Positions 18,593-27,651 are shown, numbered from the stretch's first letter. The stretch: DNA of 64,000 nt from Methyloligella sp. GL2 (GCF_013341275.1 NZ_CP054476.1:2716988-2780987), one strand, 5' to 3'. The notes: a model not told the origin generated them from the letters alone. Numbers and translations are program-made.

Positions 18593-20914
18593 TTAGCGCC
18601 ACTGCTTCTCTTCGCTGATCCATGCCCAGCCGGGGAGCCGCCCCGGCTCGACGAAGGCGTCGAGCACATTGGCCAGCACCTTGCCGGCGTTGTTCTCGAA
18701 ATTGTCGACCGGGAGAGCCTGGCCGAAGGCGATCGAGCCGCAGGCAAACACCGCTCCGTGATTGGGCGCGGTGAAATAGGTCATGTCCGCCCGCACCCGG
18801 GAATCGTGGGAGCCGTAAAGGCCCAGATAGGCGTAAAGCACGATCTGCTGGTTCACCGCATAGACGTCGGTGTGGCCGCCGGAGGAGGCGATGATCTTGG
18901 TGTGGGGTGGCGTGCCGAGGGTGTGCTCGTAATGATCGAGCGCAAGCCCCGCCGCGCCGCCATCGGCAAGGCCGGTATCGCCGATGATCTCTCCCTCTAC
19001 GCCCTTGGTGATCCAGCTCGACATACGGTGATAGCTGTCGGGCATGCGGCGGTAGAACTCGCTGCTGCCGGCGCCTTGGCCGGAGAGTCCGATCCCGACG
19101 AGCTTCTGTGGCGGGCGGCCGAGCGGCATCCACGGACCGCCGCGCATGCCGTCTGTCGCCATATATTGCTCGCCATGGGCCGAGGCCCAGGTCTTGTAGC
19201 CGTCGTCGCGGCGGCGGATCTCTAGAGCCCACGGCTCGTCGTCTCGGAAGCCGCAAGAGTGCACGAAGCCGTTGGCGCCCATGTAGATGTAGCGGCCGCC
19301 TTCGGCGATATAGTCTTCCACCGCGTCCAGCATGCGCTCGCTGCAATATTCCGGGCGCGTGCCGCTGAGGACGCAGGCATAGGGCGCCAATGCATCGAGC
19401 CCTTCGCGGTGGAGATCCTCGTCAGTCAGGATGTCGTAGGCATAGCCGTGATGCTCCAGCCAGGCGGTGATGGAGAGATCCGCCGCCAGGCCCGACGGCA
19501 CATCCAGGCTCGGCGTCCGGTATTTCGGGCTCATGTTGGGGATCGGCCGGCGGTAAGAGCTGTAGACGACCCCGACGCCGTCAGCGTGCTTGTCGTAGGT
19601 CGACAACCCGAACTCGCCGCGCCGGTAGAGCTCGATATCGATCTCCGAGACGATCGGGAAACGGCCCATCACCGATTGCCGCTGAGGATCGTCGAAGCTC
19701 ATCTGCTCGTTGGCGAAGGCAAGGTAAGTCGCCGTCGGGAAAACGAAAGCAATGCGGGCGGACGGTTTGGCCGGCCGTACGAAGAAGACGATATGCTCTT
19801 CGCGCAAGCCGGCGCCCTCGCCCGCCCGCAGGCGCATGGCGTAGACGCCACTGCGCAGGGACTTCGGCAATTTCAGAGACATGGCGGCCGGCCATTTGCA
19901 GTCGACCAGTTGATCGGCATGGAACTCGATCCCGCCGAATTCCTCGGGCGCCAGCCGGAAGCAATCGGTGAAGCCGGTCCAGTTCCAGCCGGTCTTGCCG
20001 CGGACCGGACGGTTATAGCCCTTGGCGTCGAGACCGTAGGGACCAGTGTCGACGACAAGATCGCCAATGCCGCGATCGGTGTAGCCAAGGCTGGTATCCC
20101 AGGCCGCGACCACGTCGTCCTTCGGCAGCGCTTCTCCTGCTCCGATCGCATCGAGTTCTTCGCGGCCAAGCGCTCTACCGTAGACACCGCAGCGGTCGAT
20201 CTTGCCCCAGTAAAGCGCACCGACGAAATCGCCGTGCTCTTCGGACCGGTCGCGGGCACCGGCGATGAGGAACGGGGTTTGCGTGAGGTTTTGCTGGGAA
20301 AGCCGCAGCTCTCCGGAGGGATGGGAGGCGTAGGGCAGCGCCGCAACTTCACCCAGCAAACTGTTGTAGCTGTTGCCGACGCCCTCTTGATAAAGCGTCG
20401 CGCGCTTGGTTACGGCATCGAAGCTGACGGCCACGAGATACCACATCTGCAGATGCAGCTTCTCGTCCGCGACCAGCCGGTCGATCTCGCCGTCCCAGCC
20501 CAGCCAGAATTCCAGCCGGCCGTCCTCGTTGATCCCGAGACCGTAGCCATCTCCGGTCGCCGCATCCCAGCGGCCGAGGATGGTCTGGCGTTTTCCGGAG
20601 TCCGGCCAGCCCGGCCGGATAAAGGCCCACAAGGTGAAGCTGCCCTCTAGCGCAAGACGGTTTTCCGGATCGTCGACCTCCAGGAAGGTGCCGACTTGCG
20701 TAAACTGCTTGGCGACGGCCCATGTGCCGTTGGCCATGCAGTCAACTTCCTCCTCAATGAAGCCCGGCCCGTCCGGATGCTCATCGCCATGGATGAGCCG
20801 AACCAGCTGTGCCTCCACCTCTTCGGTGCCTTCGGTGCTGACGTGGAACTGAATCGCGTCCCCCGCTTTCACCGAGATCTTGTCGGTGTAGCCAAAAATC
20901 TCGACGTTCCCCAT
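18593..20914 (-). CDS. dmfA2: N,N-dimethylformamidase large subunit, copy B
   Basis: 773 residues from ATG 20914, chosen for the AGGAAG 6-7 bases upstream; the earlier ATG at 20959 would overlap the preceding gene's end. Exactly as long as copy A and alignable without gaps over the N-terminal 530 residues. The iron ligands are kept: Y397 (PTATYLAF), Y440 (GLSTYDKHADG), E522 (TRPEYCSER). The second tyrosine of the TATYLAY motif is Phe here, and the sequence around residues 410-425 differs strongly from copy A, which points to a different substrate pocket. It follows the permease-small-subunit fusion by 41 bases, so its partner is probably that fused subunit. Confidence 0.92.
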   Translation of the reverse strand: MGNVEIFGYTDKISVKAGDAIQFHVSTEGTEEVEAQLVRLIHGDEHPDGPGFIEEEVDCMANGTWAVAKQFTQVGTFLEVDDPENRLALEGSFTLWAFIRPGWPDSGKRQTILGRWDAATGDGYGLGINEDGRLEFWLGWDGEIDRLVADEKLHLQMWYLVAVSFDAVTKRATLYQEGVGNSYNSLLGEVAALPYASHPSGELRLSQQNLTQTPFLIAGARDRSEEHGDFVGALYWGKIDRCGVYGRALGREELDAIGAGEALPKDDVVAAWDTSLGYTDRGIGDLVVDTGPYGLDAKGYNRPVRGKTGWNWTGFTDCFRLAPEEFGGIEFHADQLVDCKWPAAMSLKLPKSLRSGVYAMRLRAGEGAGLREEHIVFFVRPAKPSARIAFVFPTATYLAFANEQMSFDDPQRQSVMGRFPIVSEIDIELYRRGEFGLSTYDKHADGVGVVYSSYRRPIPNMSPKYRTPSLDVPSGLAADLSITAWLEHHGYAYDILTDEDLHREGLDALAPYACVLSGTRPEYCSERMLDAVEDYIAEGGRYIYMGANGFVHSCGFRDDEPWALEIRRRDDGYKTWASAHGEQYMATDGMRGGPWMPLGRPPQKLVGIGLSGQGAGSSEFYRRMPDSYHRMSSWITKGVEGEIIGDTGLADGGAAGLALDHYEHTLGTPPHTKIIASSGGHTDVYAVNQQIVLYAYLGLYGSHDSRVRADMTYFTAPNHGAVFACGSIAFGQALPVDNFENNAGKVLANVLDAFVEPGRLPGWAWISEEKQWR

Positions 20915-20955
20915 TGCTCGCTTCCTGTCGGTTTTTTCGCGCGTCATCGCCAAGC

Positions 20956-22605
20956 TCACGATTCCAGCAGGTCCTGAACGCGGCGCAGGAACACGCCGTG
21001 GCAGGCAGCGTCGTAAGAGGGATAGATCCGGTCCTCGACCAGACGGGGCGGGACGCCCTTATGTCCGGAGAAGGCGACGATGCGGTAGTTCTTGAACGGC
21101 ACCACGTTGAGGATGCCGTATTTCTCGACCTGCTCGCGGGTGCGGAAGTAGATCAGCAGCCGCTCCAACGCATCGCTATGCTGGCCGTTCAGGGTGACGC
21201 GGTGTTCCTCGATGATCTCCGGCGAGACCAAGGTCTTCAGGTGATCGCGGGTCATCTTGTCGAAGCGCCGGGCGTAGACGATGCCCTTGTCGTCGGTCTC
21301 CGTCGCCTCCTCGGGCAGCATCTCGCCGCCCTTCTCGGCGCGGGTGGAGCGGTGCTCGCTCTTCTTCTTGTCGCGCCAGGCGCGGAACTGGGTCTTGATG
21401 CCGAACAGGCCGTTGCGGAGATACAGCACCACCAGAAGCGCGATCAGTCCGACCAGCACCAGGCGTAGCGGTCCGAGCCCCAGCATCACCTTGTCGAGGA
21501 AGACGACGATCAGCGTACCGGCGACCGCACCCTCCGGGCGGCCGATGCCGCCGATCACCAGCATGGCGAGGCCGAGCAGCACGGCATCGAAGCTGAAGAT
21601 CGAGAAGGAGACGCCGCCGAAATTGGTGACGTAGAAGCCGCCGATGAAGCCCAGCGCCGCGGCGTAGATCAGGAAGATCCAGACGCGGGCGCGGCGGAAA
21701 TCGACGCCGGTCGCCTCGGCGAAGGCCTCGCGCTTTTCGGGCGCCATGCGCAGCAAGCGTCCGATCCGTCTGCCGCCGACGAAGCGGTGCAGAAACAGCG
21801 CCGCCAGCATCAGACCGAAGCAGGCGTAATAGCCGAGCAGAAGCTGGTGATCCGAAGACCAGCTATCGGGGATATAGGAATCGGCGCCGTAGAGCCCGCC
21901 ATTGGAGCCGCCGAACTCGCTGGAGGTGGTGAAATAGACCCGGCAGAGCTCGTTCAGGCCGAGAGTCAGCAGCGCATAATAGAAGCCGTCGAGGCGAGTG
22001 GCCGGAAAGGCGATGACAGCACCGAAGAGAAGCCCCACCACGGCACCGATCGGCGCCAGCATCCACCATGAGAAGCCGTATTGGATCGACAGATAGGCGG
22101 TTATGAAGGCGGAGGTTCCGACGATGGAATAGGTGGCGAGGGAGAAGATCCCGCCGATGCCGATCACCAGATTCCAGCACAGATTGATCGCCGCATAGAT
22201 GCCGAAGGTCGCGCCGGCGACGAGCAGCGTGTACTGCATGTTCGACGGGGCGAGCAGCGGCGCGATGGCCAGAGCCGCCAGACAGAGCAGCCAGTAAATC
22301 GGCCGCCGGTCGGCGACGGTCTTCTCGCGCTGCAGGGTCTTGCGGTTATATTCGCCGCGGACATCCAGCACGCGCCGGCGCGTCGGCCAATAGCGCATGC
22401 GGCTCCAGAGGCGTCCGCCGTGCCCTGCAAATTTGTACCAGTAGCGCAAGCGGCCGACGGGATAGAGCTTGGTCTTGGATTCCCGCCTCGCGCGCCAGAC
22501 ATCCTGATGGCTGTGCCAGGCATTGGTCGGGAGCTCTTCGATCTCCTTGCCGCCCGGCCAGACCGCCAGCGGATTGCGCCATTTAACTTCGTTGGTCTCC
22601 GACAT
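20956..22605 (-). CDS. LivM-type ABC permease fused to an N,N-dimethylformamidase small subunit
   Basis: 549 residues in three parts. Residues 1-98: a hydrophilic, Arg/Trp-rich extension not usual in LivM. Residues 99-405: a LivM-type permease with about nine membrane segments and the EAA-like loop RMAPEKREAFAEATGVD. Residues 429-549: a full DMFase small subunit (LKTLVSPEIIEEHR, QHSDALERLLIYFR, AFSGHKGVPP, DAACHGVFLRRVQDLLES) matching the free DmfA1 end to end. The join (406-428) is a charged linker. The frame is continuous. An ATG at 21321 with AAGGG upstream would start a free 121-residue subunit of exactly the DmfA1 length. Either the hydrolase is held at the transporter, or one gene gives two products. 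Confidence 0.93.
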   Translation of the reverse strand: MSETNEVKWRNPLAVWPGGKEIEELPTNAWHSHQDVWRARRESKTKLYPVGRLRYWYKFAGHGGRLWSRMRYWPTRRRVLDVRGEYNRKTLQREKTVADRRPIYWLLCLAALAIAPLLAPSNMQYTLLVAGATFGIYAAINLCWNLVIGIGGIFSLATYSIVGTSAFITAYLSIQYGFSWWMLAPIGAVVGLLFGAVIAFPATRLDGFYYALLTLGLNELCRVYFTTSSEFGGSNGGLYGADSYIPDSWSSDHQLLLGYYACFGLMLAALFLHRFVGGRRIGRLLRMAPEKREAFAEATGVDFRRARVWIFLIYAAALGFIGGFYVTNFGGVSFSIFSFDAVLLGLAMLVIGGIGRPEGAVAGTLIVVFLDKVMLGLGPLRLVLVGLIALLVVLYLRNGLFGIKTQFRAWRDKKKSEHRSTRAEKGGEMLPEEATETDDKGIVYARRFDKMTRDHLKTLVSPEIIEEHRVTLNGQHSDALERLLIYFRTREQVEKYGILNVVPFKNYRIVAFSGHKGVPPRLVEDRIYPSYDAACHGVFLRRVQDLLES

Positions 22606-22608
22606 CGC

Positions 22609-23490
22609 CTAAGCCTCCCGCGCCCGGTCCAGCAGGCCGGCAATGCCGCGCGGCCGCACCAGGAGAATGGCAATGATCAGGAGGAACTGCGTGATCAGCA
22701 CGTATCTTCCCCCGATCGTCACATTGGTGATTGCTTCGTTGAATCCGAGGATGATGGCGGCAATGACCGCGCCCCGGACACTGCCCAGCCCGCCGCAAAG
22801 GGCGATGCTGACGCCTTTGATCATCGGGGTCAGACCGCCGAAGGGTGAGATGTAATAGGTGTTCGACAGCAGCACCGCGGCGAGACCCGCCAGGGCGCCG
22901 GTGATGGACATGACGAAGAACGAAGTCTGCCGCACGCCGATACCGACGATGGAGGCGGCGTGGGGGTTCATCATCATGGCCCGGATCTCAAGCCCGCGCC
23001 GGCTGCTCTGCATCCAGCGGAGCACGATGACCAGCATGAGGATCGCGGTGACGACGCTGCCGATCTTGTCGCCGGTCAGCACCAAATCTCCGAGCGAGAC
23101 CTTCCAGTAGCCGAAGATCGGCGGAAGACTTTTGGAGCGCGGCCCGAACCACCAGAGCAGCGCCTGGGTGCCGATCAGGTTGATCGCCAACGTGGCGATC
23201 ATGCCGCGCATGGTGAAGTTCGGCTTGTCGTGAATGGGAATGAAGGCGAGCGCATTGATCAGCACGCCGCAGAGCGCGCCGGAGAGGATGCCGCCGGCAA
23301 GCACCGCCCCGCCCCAGGGCGAGATATATTGCGCGGTCAGCCAGGCGCCGTAGCCGGAGAAGGCGAAGACGAAGCCGTAGCCGAGATTCAGCAGCCCCAA
23401 GCTCGACCAGGTGATCGAGATGCCGATGGCCAGGGTGCCGTAGATCGTGGCGAGCACGATCGCATTGCTGATGACGAACCAGATATCCAC
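22609..23490 (-). CDS. LivH-type ABC transporter permease
   Basis: 293 residues, about eight membrane segments, normal for the branched-chain amino acid/amide/urea permease family. Recognisable parts are LNLGYGFVFAFSGYGAWLTA near the N-terminus and the coupling loop RRGLEIRAMMMNPHAASIVG. Three bases separate its stop from the fused permease gene, and three bases separate the ATPase stop from its start, so translation is tightly linked. It should form the membrane channel with the LivM-type fusion protein. Confidence 0.92.
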   Translation of the reverse strand: MDIWFVISNAIVLATIYGTLAIGISITWSSLGLLNLGYGFVFAFSGYGAWLTAQYISPWGGAVLAGGILSGALCGVLINALAFIPIHDKPNFTMRGMIATLAINLIGTQALLWWFGPRSKSLPPIFGYWKVSLGDLVLTGDKIGSVVTAILMLVIVLRWMQSSRRGLEIRAMMMNPHAASIVGIGVRQTSFFVMSITGALAGLAAVLLSNTYYISPFGGLTPMIKGVSIALCGGLGSVRGAVIAAIILGFNEAITNVTIGGRYVLITQFLLIIAILLVRPRGIAGLLDRAREA

Positions 23491-23493
23491 CGC

Positions 23494-24261
23494 TCAGCCC
23501 TTTTCTTTTCCGGACAGGCTGAGAGCCGCAGAGGCCTCGCCCGTCAGCTTCCCAACATGCATGCCGATCACGCGGTCGACCCGCCCCTCGAGCAACGCAA
23601 CATTCTGTTCGGCGATGACCATGGCCGAGTTGCCGAGATCGATCTCCATCAGCGCATCGATCACCGCCCGGCCGATCTTCGGCGCAAGGCCGAGCGAGGG
23701 CTCGTCGACGAGGAAGAGCGATGCGTCGGTCATCAGCCCGCGTCCGATGGAGACCATGCGGCGCTCGCCGCCGGACAGCCTCCCGACCGGCACGGTCAGG
23801 AGCGTCTTCAGATGCGGAAAGATGGTCAGCACCCGGTCCTTGCGGTTGGCGCGATCGCGCCAAGACTCCGCGGTGAAGGCACCGGAATCGAGATGCTCCT
23901 CGACCGAAAGACCGTGAAAGATTTCATCGCCTTGCGGGATCAGAGCGAGGCCTGAGCGCACCACCAGATGGGTGTAGCGGCCCGGGCCCTGGCTGCGATT
24001 GCGGCCGACCTCCTTGCCGTTCAGCTTGATGGAGCCACGCTGCCAGCCGGTCAGTCCGGCAATGGCATAAAAGAGCGTCGACTTGCCGTGGCCGTTGAGG
24101 CCGACGAGGCCGATGCGCTGGCCCGCGCCGACAATCAGATCTAGATCGTGGATCACCCGCATCGGGCCGTAGCCGGCCGAAAGCTGGGAGATGTGGAGCA
24201 CCGCAGGAGCGCCGGGCTTGGGCTCTTCGGGTGCGGGATTTGCTGAAACCGTGCCGTGCAT
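23494..24261 (-). CDS. LivF-type ABC transporter ATPase
   Basis: 255 residues from ATG 24261, preceded by AAGGGG; the frame is open upstream to 24366 but overlaps the neighbouring ATPase gene. Walker A GLNGHGKST, signature LSGGERRMVSIGRGL, Walker B LFLVDEPSLGLAP, H-loop replaced by Gln as usual for LivF (IAEQN). Energises the amide-type importer together with the LivG-type partner encoded 10 bases upstream. Confidence 0.92.
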   Translation of the reverse strand: MHGTVSANPAPEEPKPGAPAVLHISQLSAGYGPMRVIHDLDLIVGAGQRIGLVGLNGHGKSTLFYAIAGLTGWQRGSIKLNGKEVGRNRSQGPGRYTHLVVRSGLALIPQGDEIFHGLSVEEHLDSGAFTAESWRDRANRKDRVLTIFPHLKTLLTVPVGRLSGGERRMVSIGRGLMTDASLFLVDEPSLGLAPKIGRAVIDALMEIDLGNSAMVIAEQNVALLEGRVDRVIGMHVGKLTGEASAALSLSGKEKG

Positions 24262-24271
24262 GACGCGCCCC

Positions 24272-25075
24272 TTAGAGAAGCGGACCGTCGATCGCGGACT
24301 CGTTTTCCGAGCCTGGATCGTCGGTGCCGAAATAGGCTGCATGGACGCGCGGGTCCTGCAGCACATCGTCGATCAGCCCGTCGGAAATCACTTCGCCCGC
24401 ATCCATCACCATCACCCGGTCGGCGATGGTGCTGAGCAGCTCGATCCGGTGCTCGACGATGATGATGGCGATGTTCATCTCCTTGGAGAGGAGCCGCAGG
24501 AGATGGTCGATCTCGTCGATCTCGGAATTGATCAGCCCGGCGGCGGGCTCGTCCATCAGCAGGATCGAGGGCTCGCGCATCAGCAGGCAGGCCAGCAGCA
24601 GCTTGCGCCGGCTGAACGTATCGAGCTGCGGGGTGGGCGTATCGTCGTCCACCGTCAGCCCCACCAGGTCGGCGCCGTATTCGGCATCGTGCTTGGTGAG
24701 ATACGGCTTGTAGGCCTGGCGCGCCGCCTTGAAGGTTTGCCCCACGGTGAGCTCGTCCGGCACCACCGGCGTCTGATAGGTGCGCGCGATGCCGAGCCGC
24801 GCCCGTTTATGCAGCGGCAGGGGAATGATGTCGTTGCCCTTGAAGGTGACGGCTCCCTTCTTCGGACGCATGCGCCCCGAGAGCACCTCGAACAGGCTGG
24901 TCTTGCCGGCACCGTTCGGACCGATGATCCCCAGCACCTCGCCCTGATGGACGTGAAGATTGATGTCGCTGAGGATCTCCCGCCCGCCGAGATCGAGGGC
25001 GATTCCGCTGCAGGCGAAGACCGGCGCTCTGGCCTCTTTCGCCGAGGCGCCTTCTTTGCGAATACCGCGTGCCAT
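24272..25075 (-). CDS. LivG-type ABC transporter ATPase with an altered signature motif
   Basis: 267 residues from ATG 25075, which overlaps the stop of the binding-protein gene (TGATG). Walker A GPNGAGKTS (52-60), Walker B ILLMDEPAAGL (171-181) and the H-loop IIVEH are intact. The ABC signature LSxGQ is not present; the matching place reads LDTFSRRKLLLA (151-162). In ABC dimers the signature of one subunit completes the ATP site of the other, so the site facing the LivF Walker A may be degenerate, with a single active ATP site. The gene is otherwise healthy and in the middle of the operon. Confidence 0.9.
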   Translation of the reverse strand: MARGIRKEGASAKEARAPVFACSGIALDLGGREILSDINLHVHQGEVLGIIGPNGAGKTSLFEVLSGRMRPKKGAVTFKGNDIIPLPLHKRARLGIARTYQTPVVPDELTVGQTFKAARQAYKPYLTKHDAEYGADLVGLTVDDDTPTPQLDTFSRRKLLLACLLMREPSILLMDEPAAGLINSEIDEIDHLLRLLSKEMNIAIIIVEHRIELLSTIADRVMVMDAGEVISDGLIDDVLQDPRVHAAYFGTDDPGSENESAIDGPLL

Positions 25076-26373
25076 CAGGACCACCACGGCGCCGGCTTGA
25101 TCTTCTCCTGCGCCAGCTCGTCGGGGAAGATGATTTTGTGCTCTTGATCCTGGATCTGGCAGTAGTACTGCGACTGCCCCTTATCGAGCTCGGGGACCTG
25201 CAGACTATCGAACCCGTTATCGGGGAAGTGGCGCGTCTCCTGATACGGGTTGTTCATGTCGTAGTGGCCGCACACCCCGCGATAGGGATTGGCCTTAAGC
25301 CAGGCATTCACCTCCGCGAATTTGCGCGGATCGCCGACCGCCTCCCAGGCATTCTTCAGCATGAAGGGGACGTCGTAGCCGAGGCCGGTGTAGACGAGCC
25401 CCATCACGCCGGGGAACCGCTCCTGATATTTCTTGCGGAACGCCATGCCCTTCTCGTCGGCATAGACACCGGTCACCGTGCTCCAGCAAAAGCCGTTCGC
25501 CGCCGGGCCGCACAGGGTGAGAAATTCGGGCTGCGAGGGCCCGTATTGCAGGTAGACGAGCGAGTCGGGCACCGGGTCGTAGACGAACTGCGTGGCAAAG
25601 CCGGCAAGCTCGGCGGCGACCCAGTGATCGATGATGATCATGCCGGCATCCACCTCTCTTAGCTCGCGGATGACGGTGGCCCAGTCCTGCACCGGATATT
25701 GGATATCGGTGATGCGGGCGATCTCGAACTTGCCGTCCTTCTTGATCGCTTCTTGGGCGCATTTGGAGATCGTCTGGGTGTAGGCGATCTGCTCCTGGAC
25801 GATGTGGATCTTGCGGTTCTTCGGGGTCCAGCCGCCCTTGGTCTCGGCATGCGCCAGCCATTGCGGGAAGGTCCAGCCGTAATTGACCTCGGCGCTGGTG
25901 GCCATGAACACATGGCCGAATTTCTCCGGATCGTCCTTCACCGCTTCGGAGGAGACGCGGTTCGCCGAGCCGTGCAGGAAGGGGCATTTATACTGCGAGG
26001 AGACGTCCATCGCCGGCAGCGGCGGCAGCATGTAAGGGTTGGAGATGGCGTCGACCTTGGCGTCGATGCAGGCAGCGATCGCCTGCTTGCTGCTTTCCGG
26101 CGACAGCGGATCGAAATCGATCACGACCTGCTTCAAGGGGCGCCCGAGAATGCCGCCCGCGGCATTGATCTCGTCGACCGCGATGGCTGTGCCGTTGATG
26201 TGATCGCCATGGTCGGCGGCGCCGACGGCGGCGGTCGAGGTGGCGGGCACGCCGAGCAGAATCGGCTTCGATGAGGCGAAGGCCCGGCGCGAAATGAAGG
26301 GCGCCGCGAGCGTCGACGCCAATGCCGCTCCAAGCCCCAGATTGACCGATCTGCGTGTGATGTCGCCTGCCAT
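25075..26373 (-). CDS. Periplasmic binding protein of an amide/urea/branched-chain-type ABC transporter
   Basis: 432 residues, first gene of the operon. Residues 1-34 are a twin-arginine-like signal (ITRRSVNLGLGAALASTLAA, cut near AFA). The mature part is a LivK-type two-lobed receptor, with AVDEINAAGGILGRPLKQV early and several extra cysteines. The closest functional types are receptors for urea and short-chain amides. Given that the same operon encodes two DMFases, the ligand is probably formamide-type or an N-alkylated amide. The leader 26374-26591 holds no clear promoter that I could fix. Confidence 0.9.
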   Translation of the reverse strand: MAGDITRRSVNLGLGAALASTLAAPFISRRAFASSKPILLGVPATSTAAVGAADHGDHINGTAIAVDEINAAGGILGRPLKQVVIDFDPLSPESSKQAIAACIDAKVDAISNPYMLPPLPAMDVSSQYKCPFLHGSANRVSSEAVKDDPEKFGHVFMATSAEVNYGWTFPQWLAHAETKGGWTPKNRKIHIVQEQIAYTQTISKCAQEAIKKDGKFEIARITDIQYPVQDWATVIRELREVDAGMIIIDHWVAAELAGFATQFVYDPVPDSLVYLQYGPSQPEFLTLCGPAANGFCWSTVTGVYADEKGMAFRKKYQERFPGVMGLVYTGLGYDVPFMLKNAWEAVGDPRKFAEVNAWLKANPYRGVCGHYDMNNPYQETRHFPDNGFDSLQVPELDKGQSQYYCQIQDQEHKIIFPDELAQEKIKPAPWWS

Positions 26374-26591
26374 GTTCCTGCTCCCGTTGGGCTGATCGCT
26401 GCGAAGGCGGTGAATTCGATGGCCCGATCATTCGCGGCAGGTCGCAAGGCTCGCAATACGTCAACCGACCGATTTTCAACGCCGGACACCCATGCATGAT
26501 TTGCCGCAGGCACAAACCGCTTGCACCAAACGCAATACGGAGTCGGGCGGGGAAGTGCCCCAAAAGAGCCAAACAGAACTCGGGGGACGTT

Positions 26592-27599
26592 ATGAAAGCC
26601 AACTGTAAGTGCGACCGCTGCGAGCGGTTCGCAGAGTGCCGACGAAAGCAGGAAATCGAAGTTTCAGGACGCAGCGAAAATGCCGGGGATGCGAGTCGCC
26701 GACGGGCGGCAACACGGGTGAAGCAGACGATTTGCGGGGTACTGGCAGCTGGCGCCGTGATGCTCAGCGCCCAGCCCGGTCATGCCATCGATGTGAACTC
26801 ACACGACTGGGTCCCGTTGCCCGATGGAACCGATCTTTTCCTCAACTACAACATCTACGGAACGCGCAGCGAGTATGTCGACAAGTCGGGTAACAAGACG
26901 TCGGCGGGGACCAATCTGGACTCCTTCGTCTCGCTCGCCCGCTATGTGCATTACACCGAAGTCGCCGGCATGAAGGCGGTTGTCCAAGGCGTGTTGCCGG
27001 TCGGCACGCTTTACAACGCGGAGCTGGGCGGGGTCGATCTTGGGGATTCGACGGGGTTCGGCGATCCGGTCGTTGCGGCAGCGCTCTGGCCGTATGCCAA
27101 TGACGAGACCAAGACCTATCTCGCTATCGAGCCGTTCCTGACACTTCCGCTCGGGCAGTACGACGAATCCTCGCCGGTCAATCTCGGCGAGAACCGATGG
27201 AAGCTCGATCTTCAATTCGGTTGGTATCAGGGGTTGACCGAAAAATTCGGGATGCAGCTCACCTACGACATCATCTGGTACGGCGACAATAACGATGCCG
27301 GCGGCGGTAGCCTGACGCTGACTCAGGACAATACCTACCAGTTCCAAGCCTGGCTGAACTACGACTTCGCACCGACCTGGAACGTCGCCATCGGCTATCA
27401 GAAGCAGATGGGCGGTGACGAATATGTGGGCGGCGTGGCGACGGGCAACGCCACCGAGCGCGACCAGGGCCGTCTGGAGCTTTCCAAGTTCCTCACCCCG
27501 ACATTCCAGGTTCTGGGTGACATCTCCCACGACTTCAAAACCGAGGGTGGGTTTGCCGAGGATTTTCGCGGGACGCTTCGCCTCGCCAAGGTCTTCTAG
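26592..27599 (+). CDS. MetA-type (phenol-degradation pathway) outer-membrane channel protein with Cys-rich N-terminus
   Basis: 335 residues from ATG 26592, preceded by CGGGGGACG. The mature part is rich in alternating aromatic/hydrophobic beta strands with regular Gly/Asn turns and ends RLAKVF, as in the transporter family formerly called SphA/MetA. The signal peptide-like segment (TICGVLAAGAVMLSAQPGHA) begins only at about residue 44, after a hydrophilic stretch with CKCDRCERFAEC. A GTG at 26718 would give a normal signal peptide, but its ribosome site is weak. Divergent from the amide importer, so it may serve as outer-membrane entry for the same substrates; this is a guess from position. 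Confidence 0.75.
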   Translation: MKANCKCDRCERFAECRRKQEIEVSGRSENAGDASRRRAATRVKQTICGVLAAGAVMLSAQPGHAIDVNSHDWVPLPDGTDLFLNYNIYGTRSEYVDKSGNKTSAGTNLDSFVSLARYVHYTEVAGMKAVVQGVLPVGTLYNAELGGVDLGDSTGFGDPVVAAALWPYANDETKTYLAIEPFLTLPLGQYDESSPVNLGENRWKLDLQFGWYQGLTEKFGMQLTYDIIWYGDNNDAGGGSLTLTQDNTYQFQAWLNYDFAPTWNVAIGYQKQMGGDEYVGGVATGNATERDQGRLELSKFLTPTFQVLGDISHDFKTEGGFAEDFRGTLRLAKVF

Positions 27600-27651
27600 G
27601 CGAACCTTCTAGGAGAGACTGCTTCCGTCATACCCTTTGGGGATGACGGGC

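Noticed and set aside
26505..26530. A sigma-54-like site (GGCAC...TTGC) near the amide operon leader
   Set aside because: The spacing between the GG and GC elements is 12 rather than 10 bases, and it points towards the outer-membrane protein gene.
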